From the NCBI GenBank assembly GCA_036877525.1, contig JAZGTH010000102.1, positions 682,501 through 746,500 on the forward strand: a DNA stretch of 64,000 bases. The letters run 5' to 3'. The notes below the pieces were generated by a model. The model worked only from the letters and a program-made list of their open reading frames with translations. It did not search any database and was not told where the DNA came from. This DNA comes from Chromobotia macracanthus (lineage: Eukaryota; Chordata; Actinopteri; Cypriniformes; Botiidae). Made by a program: the position numbers and the translations under genes. Below are positions 14,731 to 26,750 of this stretch, piece after piece (position 1 is the first letter of the stretch; every line of letters begins with the position of its first letter).

Positions 14731-15388
14731 CAGAGTCAGAGGAATAGGGGGAATAGAGCAATATTATAAAGAGCTATTTTTAAAAATGTGCACTCCGGGA
14801 GTCTGATGCATCTTGGGATCCTTGTTAGTTGCTGTATTGAGTAATTTGTGTGTTTAGCGTGAAATGTAGCCTGTGGATTGTATTTCACACTGTACTGTGT
14901 ATAGTTCATATAGTTACTGCTGCAATGTATTTCTCTGATAATAGGAATATAATGGGTGTCATCATGATTCAGAAATGTGCTAACTGTACACAGTGTACAG
15001 TGAGTAGCTGTTTAGATCACTGCACTGCTACGATTGAGTTAAAACACGTCCTGTTCATAGATGTAATAAATGAACAGAGAAATCAACAGCTGCTGAGGTT
15101 GTGTGCTTAACATAAGCTTTTACTAAAGCAAACATTTAGCAGATGCTGTTAAATGAACTGTTATTATTGCAGCTACCAGACTACCACGTCAAACTGAAGA
15201 ACATTACTGTTTTAACCAGCTTTGTTCTGTTAGCAGTGGCAAGCTCCTGAATTTGACCATGTGGGTTCATGTTTTATCTAAAGAGAAAACGTTTGTCTCA
15301 CTGAATCTAAAAGAATCCAGCAGATTGTGCTTCATCTGATCACTGCATATGTCTGTTGTCTGTTCTTCAGGGGTTCAGCGTGCTTTCA

Positions 15389-15406
15389 TGTGTGTGTGTG
15401 TGTGTG
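15389..15406. repeat. (TG)9 microsatellite
   Basis: Perfect TG run of 18 bases. Confidence 0.95.
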
Positions 15407-16208
15407 AAGCACAAACATTAACAAACAGACGCTCTGCATTTTCTCTCTGTCTGCATGTGCCTGCAGCAGCTGTCCCTGAAATCTCAGCAGTGGAAGCTGT
15501 TGTCAGAGCTGTTGGATTAGGACAGTGACAAATCCTTCAGTCTGTTTGGAGGTTCCTCCTGCGTTCACCCCTGGCTGCAGAAATTCTGCATTATTCTGGG
15601 TTTATGTATGTTTGTAGTATTTCAGATCTTGATGTGGGATGCATTGAGTTATTTCATGATTCTATAGGGCATGTGGCTCTTTAAACATGAAAACTAAAAT
15701 AACATTTGATAGGATTGTTGTTGCTTTAGTAAAAGGCAAAAAGTAAATAAAGTAAATAAATATGCTAGAAGATTCATTTCTTTGGTTGTTCATTGGTTGT
15801 TTAGTTTCTTTCCTCTGTTTTTCATTAATATTTTTTCTTCTTTCGTTTGTTCTCTCCTCTTCTGTGGACTGCAGTGTGGACATGAGTGAAATCCCTTCTT
15901 TCTTCTGACAGCAGGAAGTTAATGACTCACATTAGATAACGGTGGTGAGGCAGTTACAGGCTGGTCTGTCTGAGGTGTTAATGTAAGCAGTGGTTTGTGC
16001 TGTATTAAAGCTGGCCTGCTGTTGGCCAGCAGACACAGGTCGGGCTGGAGATGCTTCTGTACTGCAGTCATGTGTATTCAGGCTCTGCTGGGAGAGGGCA
16101 GGTGTTAATATGGATGGAGAGTGTAGTGTCAGAGCTCAGTCTAAACAGATGAGTGTTTTCTGGGAGTCAGAGCACAGCATCAGAAGACATTACCCCAGAG
16201 CAGCTCCA

Positions 16209-16213
<5 letters not shown>

Positions 16214-16246
<33 letters not shown>
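16214..16246. repeat. (GA)16 microsatellite
   Basis: Uninterrupted GA run of 33 bases. Confidence 0.97.
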
Positions 16247-16247
<1 letters not shown>

Positions 16248-17379
16248 ACACGTACAGGACAGGAGAGGGTTAGAAAGATAAGACGGCAGCAGTGGTGCAG
16301 TTAAGAATGTGGTTTGAAGACAGAGGTCTGACTGCTGCTGATGGAACACTGTTTGTGTATGTGTGATATATATGAACTACACACAACGGTCTAGACTAGC
16401 TGTTTGTACAGCTTTACCAATTAGTTGATTATGAGATGTAGTTTATCTACTTAGCTTGAGCCCAACAGGCCACCATCTGAAAAAAGTCCTGCTGAAACAG
16501 GTCTGAACCAGGATGGAGGAGTAAAACTCTGTGAAATACATGTTGATTCTAGACTTAAAGGTCACATTGAAGATTTTAAGTAAACCAGCCATAAACAGAT
16601 TCATAAATGCTTTCTCTGTGTCATACAGTCAGGGCTCTGAAGTGAAGGCTGTGTTTGCTGGTTCTAAAAATGCATTTGAGGAAATACAGAGAAAGATCTT
16701 CAGTTTAAAGTTACAGTTTAATGAATTATACAGAGAGAATGCTCCACAAATCACATCTTTCATACATTCTAGTCACTATAGATTTGCATTGGCCAGCACT
16801 GTTTAGATAAATAGGATATCCTCTGCTCAAGGTCAGAACTGCAAAGGAATATAAAAACTGCTTTCAGAGTTCCTGCTGTACAGGTAGAATAGTATGTATA
16901 TAAAAGGCAATATACCTGATATAGCCCAGCTCTTATTCTTACAGCTGGAGGCGGGTCACTGTACTGGTACATTATTATATGAAGAACAGAGTTGAATGTG
17001 TCAGATTTATAAGGAAATTGACAGTGTTTGGTGCTCTTCACTATCTTGTAGTAGATTTTTTAGACATTGTTCACCTTTGGACACTTAGATGAAATCTAAG
17101 TACATGATAATAACTGTTTGGTTGAGGTTTTTATTGCAGATGGCTAAAACTAAAGAATTTCTGTACAGCTTTTTTCATTTTCTACACAGTTTGATTGGGA
17201 AAAGAGGGGGTTCTGCTGAGACAATTGCAGAATGTAAAGAACAGGTGATATTTCCTGCGTCATTTGTTTAACTGGTCATCAGCACAGGTTTAAAGCAAAA
17301 CTATAAGAAGCAGAAAAATGCTTTAGTTTCACCAAAGCAACAAGCTCAAGCTGTTTAATTCCTAATTAATTTGTTTTTG

Positions 17380-17393
17380 CTCCCCCCTGGTGA
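17380..17393 (-). promoter_or_regulatory. Weaker CTCF-like motif
   Basis: On the minus strand TCACCAGGGGGGAG matches the CTCF core at about 12 of 14 positions; the C after the G run is missing. It points away from the plus-strand candidate at 25375. Confidence 0.25.
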
Positions 17394-20300
17394 AATAACA
17401 ATGATTTCAAATGAAAGCGTTTTAATTATTTCTTTTGTTTGGTTGTTTGGGCAAGTTCATTTATTGGAATTAAGAAGCACTCAAGCCCACAGGAAAGGTC
17501 TTACAAAATATGAAAATCTTTTTGTTGCAGCTAAGGAAGATTTAATACGGTATTCAGAGCGCAATACTCTGATTCATAAAATCTTTATGTGGACTTGATT
17601 CCAATCCTGAGAAAATAACAGGGTGTAAATCTTGCACAGATTTTTATGTATGAAGGTGAAAAAACCTTTCCAAGTACTTTGATTTCAAAAGCAGCAATGC
17701 TGTTAATGAAAAATTAAATTTGGTGTGGTGTTTATTCAGTTTTTTTGTCTGAAAAAATGCCCTCTAATAGCTCTAATAGCAATCTTGCTGCAGGCAACAT
17801 GATTGTTACATTTTGATGTTTTGTTACACTGTTATTGTCCTGAAGTCTTTTAAAGACACAGAATAATGACTGATTTTTTGATAAACTAAATGAATGAGGT
17901 CAAAGAGGTGTCATATCACATATCCACAGACACAATAACACAACTGCAGCTGCTTCTGATAAATGTTGCTGTACATGTCTTAAATGTGACGGGTAAGAGA
18001 GCGCGAGTGTAGGTTATTATTCTAGAAAAGACATGTAAGGTCTTCAGTGTCATGTAAAAGTCTTCAGAGTTTTCCAGCAGCCTGCCAAGAACAAGCAAAC
18101 CACACAGCTGGTATTGTAATGACAATTCCCTTTTTAATTTGTGCAGATATACTGTGTTCTGCAGTACATATAAAATTTGCCAAAAAAAGATCATTTTGCT
18201 TCAAGTTTTTCCAGGGATTCTTTATTTTATGCAACATATTCTATATTTCAGCTCTTTTTATCTCTGAAATATGAAAGCCACACAAACACACTCACAGTCG
18301 TCTATATAGATTAGAATTCTTATTAAAACTGGCACATATCTGGGGTTCATATGTCTTGTTTCTCTCTATTATAAGTTTACAAATATTAGCACTTATGAAG
18401 TTTCATATTTCATAATGGTTCATATGGTCCTATTGAATCACTGGATCTTGAGTCACTAAAATCATCATTTTAAGTTGACTTTGCTTTTCTGATAGTTATT
18501 GCTTCATATTTAATAATTAAAATTGTAGATGTGCAAACTGCAGAGACAAACATTCCAGAAATATGTGCCACAGTATGTACCCAATAATGAATAAGTTTAT
18601 ATAAAAGGGTAAGTCTTAAAGATGCAGTGTGTAATTTCAGTTAGGTTTTTCAGACTTGCAGACACATCTCTGACTTCTCAAAGAAACTATCACAGTGTTT
18701 ACAGTCTTTGGAGATTCCAGCTACTAATGGTTAAGAAAAGTACAAATTTAGAGACAGTACCTTTACATTTGGTTTGAGAGAGATACTCTGTTGTTTGTAG
18801 TGCAGTTTGTTGTGTGTGCTGTCCGTGGTGCTGAATATACCACCATGACTCCTCACTGCTTTCCATCAGATTAAATATATAGATACTGTAGATACTTTAT
18901 AGAACTTAGAAAATTTAAATGAGATCTGGTGTTTTTCATATGTCTGTCTTTCTGTCTTTATTTTGCAGTTTCATCTGTTAAGACATTTGCTGTTTCTCTT
19001 ATTTACATGTTTACAATCACATTTGGTTAATCATAGAGTATTGTTTGGGACATTAGAAGCAAAGTTACTGTTGTGATCATCTGACCGTCTCTTCCTGTCT
19101 TTAAGTGTCTTTCTCGATGTAATCAAGTGCATGTCTATCGTGACGTTTTTTACTGTAACACATCATAGGTTGTTTATACGCAGTTTGCATAGTTAAGAAT
19201 AAATGTGGCGATTTATTGATCAGGCAGTCATTTTTCACAGCTTTGACGTGATGTTAAGAAACGTAATGTTAATGCTGTGCTTGTTTTGTTCACAGGAACA
19301 TGATTGTGGAACAGAAGCAGATGACTGTGTGATTGTAGAAAAATGCTGTGTTGGCATTTGGGGTCTCAATTTATATATGTATAGTTTATAGTGGAACAAG
19401 ACTGTGTATTGCTGTTTACATCTGAGAGACTGTGCTGTATAGCCCATGTGGTTCAGACAGCATGGTTAGAAGGTTTCTTCTTCTGCTGGGCAGTTCCTGT
19501 CTGTTTGTGTACATCAAACTGCATTACACTGACAGCACACACCCGCTTTCTTTACACATAAAAGCAGAACATACCAAAAACATCACAGTGTGCAGAACCG
19601 GCTGTTGCAGTTTTATTCATTTAGTATTGAATTGTTCATTTGAAGTTTAATTTTTGCTCCTGGCATTTGAAATGGATTGAATCCAGTGTATTTCTAAATA
19701 AAGCACTGCAGGTTTGGTTATCTGCCTCTCTTTTACACACATAATGTTACCTATAATATTCTAATTAACCGGGTTTCAAGCTGTAATCGCTCCTCAGTGT
19801 TTTAAACAGAACAATTAAATGTGAGAGAAAACACAGCTGTGTATCTCTGTCTAACAGAGCTAAATTATGTAGCTCAAGTGGAATTATATGAACATATTTC
19901 TAAGAGCAAACATCTCGGCATAGTGGCTCTTTGACTTGGTTTCTATGGGAATGTTCCCATACAAGCGAGCTTGCATTGTTCACTACAGAAGTTTTGAGCT
20001 ATCAACATAATACAAACAAACCCAAAGCAACAGACAAAAGTTAAATCCTCACCACATCACACTATCAGAAGTATGGCCATAGCTACTGAAGCTATAAGCT
20101 AAATTCTGTTTCCACAGGAGATGTTTTCAAACACACCGTCTCTGTCTCACGGCTCATTTCGCGGTTGTTTTAGCAGAAGATGGTTTGTGGTATGTTTTGT
20201 CTGCTCTGAAATTGGCAGGTGGAATGAGCTTTCAGTGGTCGTCTGAAACTAACTGCTCAACCACTAAAAAGTATCTGTTGCACTGATTCTGTAACTCACA

Positions 20301-20909
20301 TGCTGAAATGACCAGTTATAATGTAATCAAGAGCAACACAAACAGTGATTCTGCAGTGAAAATGTTTTTGTTTTGCATTGTATCCATTAATATCAACATG
20401 AGGATGAAGTTGTAGATGAATTTCAGAATCATGTCGTCTTTGGAATCTCTTTCTTTTGCTTTAATGACCCGAGCTGGCATGAGCTCCACAGGTCTGAGCA
20501 AAATCTGATGATCCATGTTCACCCAACACTAAGTGTAGCAAATACAGTGTTGTGGAGAAAATAAATTGCAGATATGAATATTAGAAAAGTAAAATAATGA
20601 TAATAATGAATGGTTTTCTCTTTACTTACTGTGGATTTGCATCAATAAAACTCTGTTTACTGTGCAGAAACCCAGTACCGGTTCAATAAGCCAGTTTACA
20701 TACATATACATTAAATAACATTTTTTCAATAATGTATATTTATAATATAAACCTTTTCACCAGGTTAAACTGTTGTGACTGCAGAAATGTTATAACTAGT
20801 TTTTACTGAAGCATGACACATTGGTTCAATAATCAATAATAAACAACATTTAGTGAAATGATTAAAACTAAAAATGTATATTCTTCATATCAGAAGGACA
20901 TGACTGGGG

Positions 20910-21037
20910 TTCTCCTGTAGCTCAGTGGTAGAGCATTGCGTTAGCAGCGCAAGAGGTTGTGGGTTTGATTCCCAGGGAGTACATGTACTAAGAAAATGTA
21001 TATCTTTAATGCACTGTAAGCATTAAATGTAAAAACG
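20910..21037 (+). mobile_element. tRNA-Ala-derived SINE, internally deleted
   Basis: The head (20910-20983) resembles tRNA-Ala. It has A box TAGCTCAGTGG (20918-20928), a perfect five-pair anticodon stem TTGCG/CGCAA around loop TTAGCAG (anticodon AGC), and B box GGTTTGATTCC (20962-20972). The acceptor arm is poor and no CCA context or terminator follows, so a functional tRNA gene is unlikely. The tail (ATGTATATCTTTAATGCACT...) matches the tail of the copy at 36899-37038, but it jumps from CTGTAAG to CATTAAATG and so lacks the TCGCTTTGGATAAAAGCG module that the other copy keeps. Confidence 0.8.
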
Positions 21038-24000
21038 ATGTTGGCAGCTGGCCTTCTCGTAGTTCATAAAAATAGGTTTTTAAAATTGTATAATGCACAG
21101 TAGAATTTTGTGAATTTGTTTCGGTTCATCATTTAGCATAGTTATCTAGAGCAGGGCACCTGTATCCAAGGAGTAACAGTAGAAATGAATCAGAGCAAAC
21201 ACTGAATCATGTAAAACAAATCTCAGATCATCCTGCTGCTGTTCTTACTCATGTTTAATTTTAGAAACATCATAAACATCCTGCATGGTCCAGCCTGCCA
21301 AATAAACAACATCCCACACAAGCATAACCTCAGACAGGCGGTGCTCCGGTTTCCCTTAATCTCACCTTCACTCTTACATTAGAAACCTTCTGTAGTATAG
21401 AGTCATTCATGTCTCACGTTTATATAGCCATTTCTGTATTAAAAAAAGATCACTAAAAAGATCACACATTCTATTTTTCACTCATTTCATATACATTATA
21501 TATTAACAACTAAAACAAACTTGATGCATATATGTCTTTTATATAAACATGCTGTTTCTGATGCCCTGACAGATGGTAATTAAAAACAATTCTTTTACAG
21601 GGTTTCACAGCTGTGTCCCTACTATATTAACACTGTTATTGTGACATTTCAGACAATACAGTATTTATTGTTTAAAATCAGGCAATATTAGTCATTAGTA
21701 TTAGATGAAGCCAGTCTTCATCCTGAGGGTCCTCATTCCCCTGCTGTAGGGTCAGCACAGAGCTCTGGGGAGTACGACATACCACAGAATTGCTCCTGCT
21801 TTTAATACAGTTATTAAATATAGAACGTGGTTCTGTTGCAGACACTGTGAGCTGTCAAGGTCATAAGATTTTCTGTTTGTCTGTGGTGACAATTAACTGG
21901 AGCTGAAAATCAATTTGAAACCATCCTGTAGTCTCAATGCATTTATTCATTGATGTGCATTAGTTAATATTCACAGTAAAGATTTGACACGTTTTATACC
22001 TGAACTACTTATTTTCAGTTATTTTTTATACTTCCTTTAAGGCTTTAGTATGTTGGTGCGGCACAGCTTTCGAAAGACAAATGAATGCAAACACAGCTTC
22101 TCTCATAGATCTGCTCAAATCCCCAGAGAGAGTGGTTCAGTGACCGTCTCTAAAGAGAAAATCCATGAACTCTCAGGCTCTCTTGACTGTTAAATCCCCA
22201 AATACAAGAGCCAGAACGTGTGGAAAATGAGCTGAAAAAATCAGAAAGCCTTTTTCCTTTCTGCCCTGTAGACATCATGTGTTCTTACTCTCTCTGTTAA
22301 TCACATGCATGTCTGAGGTAATTTCATAGATAATTAATCAATGATAATCAATTTATTTCTAATGATCTTCAAACGAAATGATCTCTCATTTTGTATGAAA
22401 ACGTTCAACTGTTAAGACTGTTCAGTTTATTTTGGTGTTCAGTGTTGTATAAACGAAATGTTACGCTACTGTTGGAACAACTTGGAACAAAATGCTGTAA
22501 GTTTTGCTGTAAGAAACCCCACATGAAGTGTGTATCATACAGATGCCATGTAATTCCTGCTAATCCTGTCTTTCCTTCTGTTTTAGACTTTAATTCCTGT
22601 CTTTCACCTCATCACAGCATTTGATTTCTAGCCTCGTTTCATATTTGCATTAAAGCAGGTTTTCATTTTCGATGCTGCTTCAGTCAGTGATGATATATTC
22701 ATACCATTTCAGAAGACGGCGCTGGGTGAATGTTGTTTGGCTAAAGGTGACACATTCTGCATGAATAAATACTAAGAATAAAGAATACTAATAAGATCAC
22801 TTACAATAAATAGTATGTATGACATTTGTGGAATATTTTCCTATACTTCCTGATGTAAATAGCAGGGCTCTTCTCACTGCCACTCACAAAGTTTTTTATA
22901 GCAGGTGTGAGAACTCGTGTCTCAGTTTCACTCAGAGACATTTCATCAGCCACACACACACACTGTGTTCTTTCCTTATGGTGACACATTTTGGTCCTCA
23001 GCGGTGTGACTAATTAACACGGCAGTAATCGCTCTTGCCCGTGTGACTGAGAAAGACCCCAGTCACTCCATAATGCCGTCTGATAATTGTGTAATCTGAT
23101 TGGCTGTAGGCCCGCCCTCTTAGTGATGAAAGTGAAACAGCGTTTGTGTTTATCTGCCGTCTTTGATTTTGATTCAAAAGCTCTTCAAAGATCCTAGTAA
23201 ATATGGAAAGAAGGAGTCTGTGGTCTGTGGAAATGACTGCTGAGGTTCAGTGCAGTCAGGAGAGTGCTGCTGCAGATAAACTTGCACATATTGTTTCACT
23301 AGAATAGAAGGAAATATGGGTACGTTAAAAAGCATTTTAGATCCAGAAGTTGCTTGTTCATTTATATTGCAGTGAAATATTTGAGATTAAATTTGACCCT
23401 GCAGATGAATGTAAAATCTGCGTATAGCTCAGATGTTTACAGTTGTACCAGCTGGATCTTTCCCTGACTCTCTGTCTGCTCCTCAGATGCTCAGATTCTT
23501 CTCTTCCAGCTGTTTCCACGGTAACTGAGCTGAAGCGTGTTCATCAGTGCTCAGAGGCCTTTAGGCTGGAATAACTGGCATTTCTGTGGGACGGCACAAA
23601 TCAAGGAGCAGAATAAAGTAATTTATCACAGTTTAATAGAACAATGTGGGATGTATCTTCTGAGGAGGGGGTCTGATGTCAGAATGTTATGCACATATTT
23701 TCTCCCAGTCTTGCATGTTGTTGTTTTAGTCAACCAAGCAACAAAACAGTTTATTAAACAAATAAGAAATGTGCAGAAAAAAAGAGTATAAACACATTTT
23801 TATTTACTGTCAAAACCCTTTTAAATTCACTGCTTTGTGTGTCCTCATTTATCATCCTCATTCAGATTGAAGCTGATACAGTGATGTACAGTACTGCTGT
23901 ACAGGAAACCTGTGGGAGTTGTTTTTCATGTATGTCTCTGTCTTTCTGTGTCTTTCACCATGATTCCCTCTGTGAAGGGGTCATTGTTGTTTTGGGGTTA

Positions 24001-25374
24001 TTTTTTAGCCTCTGCACTATTTTTGATCACATTGTGTGTTACTCAACCCTTCTGATATGACTTCAGTGCCCTCATTCATAATACATTTATGACATCATTT
24101 GCTTATTAATAATGTAGAAGTCTTGTATTTGGCTTATATCAGTCCTTCAGGACTGCAGTCTCTTTTAGCATCCAGTTTCCTCAGGATATTGGAAAACAAC
24201 ATCCCTTAACAGACTCAAGCATGTATGAGGAAATGTAGTTATTTTACAGTCATACTTGAGGAGTTCTTGAATGTTTAGAGAAGTTGTGGCACTGAGTCGA
24301 CATATGTATATCTGAATCGTTCTGTCATCTCTCCAACAGTTTAGCTCTTTGCTTCTCTAATCTGAACAGAATGCAGTGTGTGTCTTTAGTCTGACAGCTG
24401 GTGTGTACTTGTGTTTGTGCTCTGTGGGACATAAACATGTCTGTTTATAGTACGTGTTTCCAGTGACTGTCCATATATAGGCAGCTACGTGTTTAAATAT
24501 AATGCATCCTTGTGTGTTTGCACAAAAACATATCATTGTGCCTGTGTATATCTCTGGTACAGTGTTATATAATGTGCTGTTACACAGCCTCGTTTTCATT
24601 GATCATCATCATCATGTTTTCTCTGCCTGTATCGAGTATGAATACACACAATGTGAGTATTAAGAACTGTACCTTGAATTTTAAATAAATATTCTGCTGA
24701 ATCTTTTTCACTTTTGCCCAGGGACTCATTATGAGACATGAAAGAGAAAATGGCGATTTAATGAAACCACTCTTGAGGTCATTTGTGAGGAGAGCGTTTG
24801 CAGCGGGAAGAAATGTCATTTTAAATTAAACAGACCTCGCACCTGTTGTCTGTGGAGAATGTAACCTTAGCTACTACAGAGGGAAATAAAGAGATGATGA
24901 ACATCACTGTGTCTTCACAGCCCAGAGCGTCTCAACCAACATCTGGATCATGTTTGTGAGGCTGGATGGAGGTAAATCCACAGACTGAATACTGCTGTGT
25001 GTCATCTAGCAAACTGTATTCTGTTGCGTTTAATCGCATTAAAACAGCTCACTGAATGTGATTCTCAATGCAAAACATATTTGGACATCTCCCACACTGT
25101 TTATGAAACCTTCTAACTGCTCTGTGCATTATTAAGACAATCCTTCACCTCCGTGCACAGAAGGACTTTGGACCGTTCTAGAACAGACGTGCCGTGACCT
25201 GGGACTGTTGTTTTTAATTAGGCTCTGATTAGAATATATAAAGGGAAATTCAATTAAAGTTCATTTGCTGTGTTTCCTAAAGAGACTGCCCCAGTGCAGC
25301 TGTCCAAGTGCAAGCTGGGTAAAAATTGTGAATTGTGTAGTGCAACTGCTGTGCTGTTGTGCTTTATTGATCTG

Positions 25375-25388
25375 CCTGTAGGGGGCAG
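25375..25388 (+). promoter_or_regulatory. CTCF-like motif
   Basis: CCTGTAGGGGGCAG agrees with the vertebrate CTCF core (CCASYAGRKGGCRS) at all positions but the third. Occupancy cannot be known from sequence, and the motif is short enough to arise by chance in 64 kb. Confidence 0.4.
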
Positions 25389-26691
25389 TGTGATGAGTTT
25401 GACATCTCTCGCTCGCTCCCTCTGTCTGGCAGATAGTCTTGTGACCCCTGACATAGGGCCTGGATTAAACAGACCCGTGACCTTATCAACAATAGCAGCT
25501 TTCCCTACGGCGTGGTTACACGTCTTACAGCAAACTGAGAGTGAACCACACAGTCCCCAGAGTGTCTAATGAGCAGCACTGTTAATATTTGTCTAATGAT
25601 TCTGTGAATTTAATGATGGCTTGAAAACACAAATAGTGATTTTATTGGACGTCAGCATGAATGGAAATGGCTCACTCATTAGTCAGTCACGCCTCTCAGA
25701 TGAGCTGAGCTAATGACCCTCAGGGAAATGTTGCTCTCTTTGTCACTCAGTTCTGTCTTTTCTCAAGGAATCATTTTTTCTTCTTTTATCTTCCTGGTGA
25801 GGACAGAGCAGCTGCCTTCAACACTTCTTGAGATGTTTTTCATCACTCTGAACACTTACGAACAGGTTTGTGAAAGAAAAACACTTAACCAACCAGTTCA
25901 GCTCCCAATAAGAAAGGTTAAATACATGTTAAAAGACAGAAGACAAACTGCACATACACTCGCTCCTGATATAATTAACAAATGTGTTTTAATGCTGACA
26001 GTGCAGACAGTGTGTTAGAAGGTACATACCTCTGTAGATATTAAACAGAGAGAGCGCTTATAGGTTTTGTTTGACACAGGTTGATTTTGCTGTGTCTTGT
26101 ATAACCCTTTATTTGGGACAATGCCCGCAGCTTTAGAGTTTACATTTGTGATTGACTAAAAGAATTGTTTGGCCATTACTAATGTAGAAGCCTCATGTTT
26201 CTCTTACCTCACACCTGCAGATGTGTGATCCCTTTCTGTTTTCTGCACAATCCTGAGGCTACAGTGAAAGCAAAGCAACATCGCCTTCTTTCCAGGAATA
26301 CATGAGCTACGACACAGCCACTTGCTCAGGAAAGTTTAGTATCATGGTGTAGTCATGGCAGCTAGTTGTTTGCCTATATGAAACGTTCACCTGCAGACTG
26401 GCCCCCTAACCGCAGCCGAATGCAGAACTTCTGACTGCCTGTCTGTGGTGCTTAATGTGTCCTGGTTCTCTCCTCTGTGTGAGACGCCCTCATTCCTCAG
26501 GACCTGTGCATGTAGAGCTTAGGAAGGTATGTTTGGAGAGCTGATGTTTGGTAAGAGAGGACTGGATGTTTAAGGACTACAGAAACAAAGCAGTTAGTGT
26601 TTTTGTGCCACAACAAGTTTATTTCCTCATAATCATGTGATAAGCACTAAAAATAAAAAAGTAGTACTATGTCATTTTTATATTTATTTTA

Positions 26692-26750
26692 CACGTTTGT
26701 TGGTTGTAACGTTTGTAACGTTGTTGGTTGTTACATTTGTTGGTTGTAAG
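26692..26750. repeat. Cluster of TTGGTTGT / GTAACGTT repeats
   Basis: TTGTTGGTTGTAACG, GTAACGTTGTTGGTTG and TTTGTTGGTTGTAAG follow one another in irregular tandem order. It is a local slippage product. Confidence 0.75.

Larger units (their letters stand above)
11702..20909. other. Noncoding gene-desert sequence with microsatellites
   Basis: No supported exon. It holds the TG and GA microsatellites, a 32-bp offset duplication and one weak CTCF-like motif. The open frame at 14168-14524 (118 codons) has no recognisable domain and reads like chance. A phrase near 18619 (GATGCAGTGTGTAATTTC) may be the edge of an old DNA-transposon remnant. Confidence 0.65.

Noticed and set aside
18619..18800. DNA-transposon remnant beginning GATGCAGTGTGTAATTTC
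   Set aside because: Only the first 20 or so bases resemble a fish repeat I remember; the rest could not be matched and no terminal repeat was found.
20910..20983. Functional tRNA-Ala (AGC) gene
   Set aside because: The acceptor arm does not pair well, the B box carries a T for C change, and the SINE tail follows directly.
23090..23125. Promoter with inverted CCAAT (GATTGGCTG) and CCGCCC box
   Set aside because: There is no CpG island, no TATA at a suitable distance and no downstream exon; the two boxes alone are too common.
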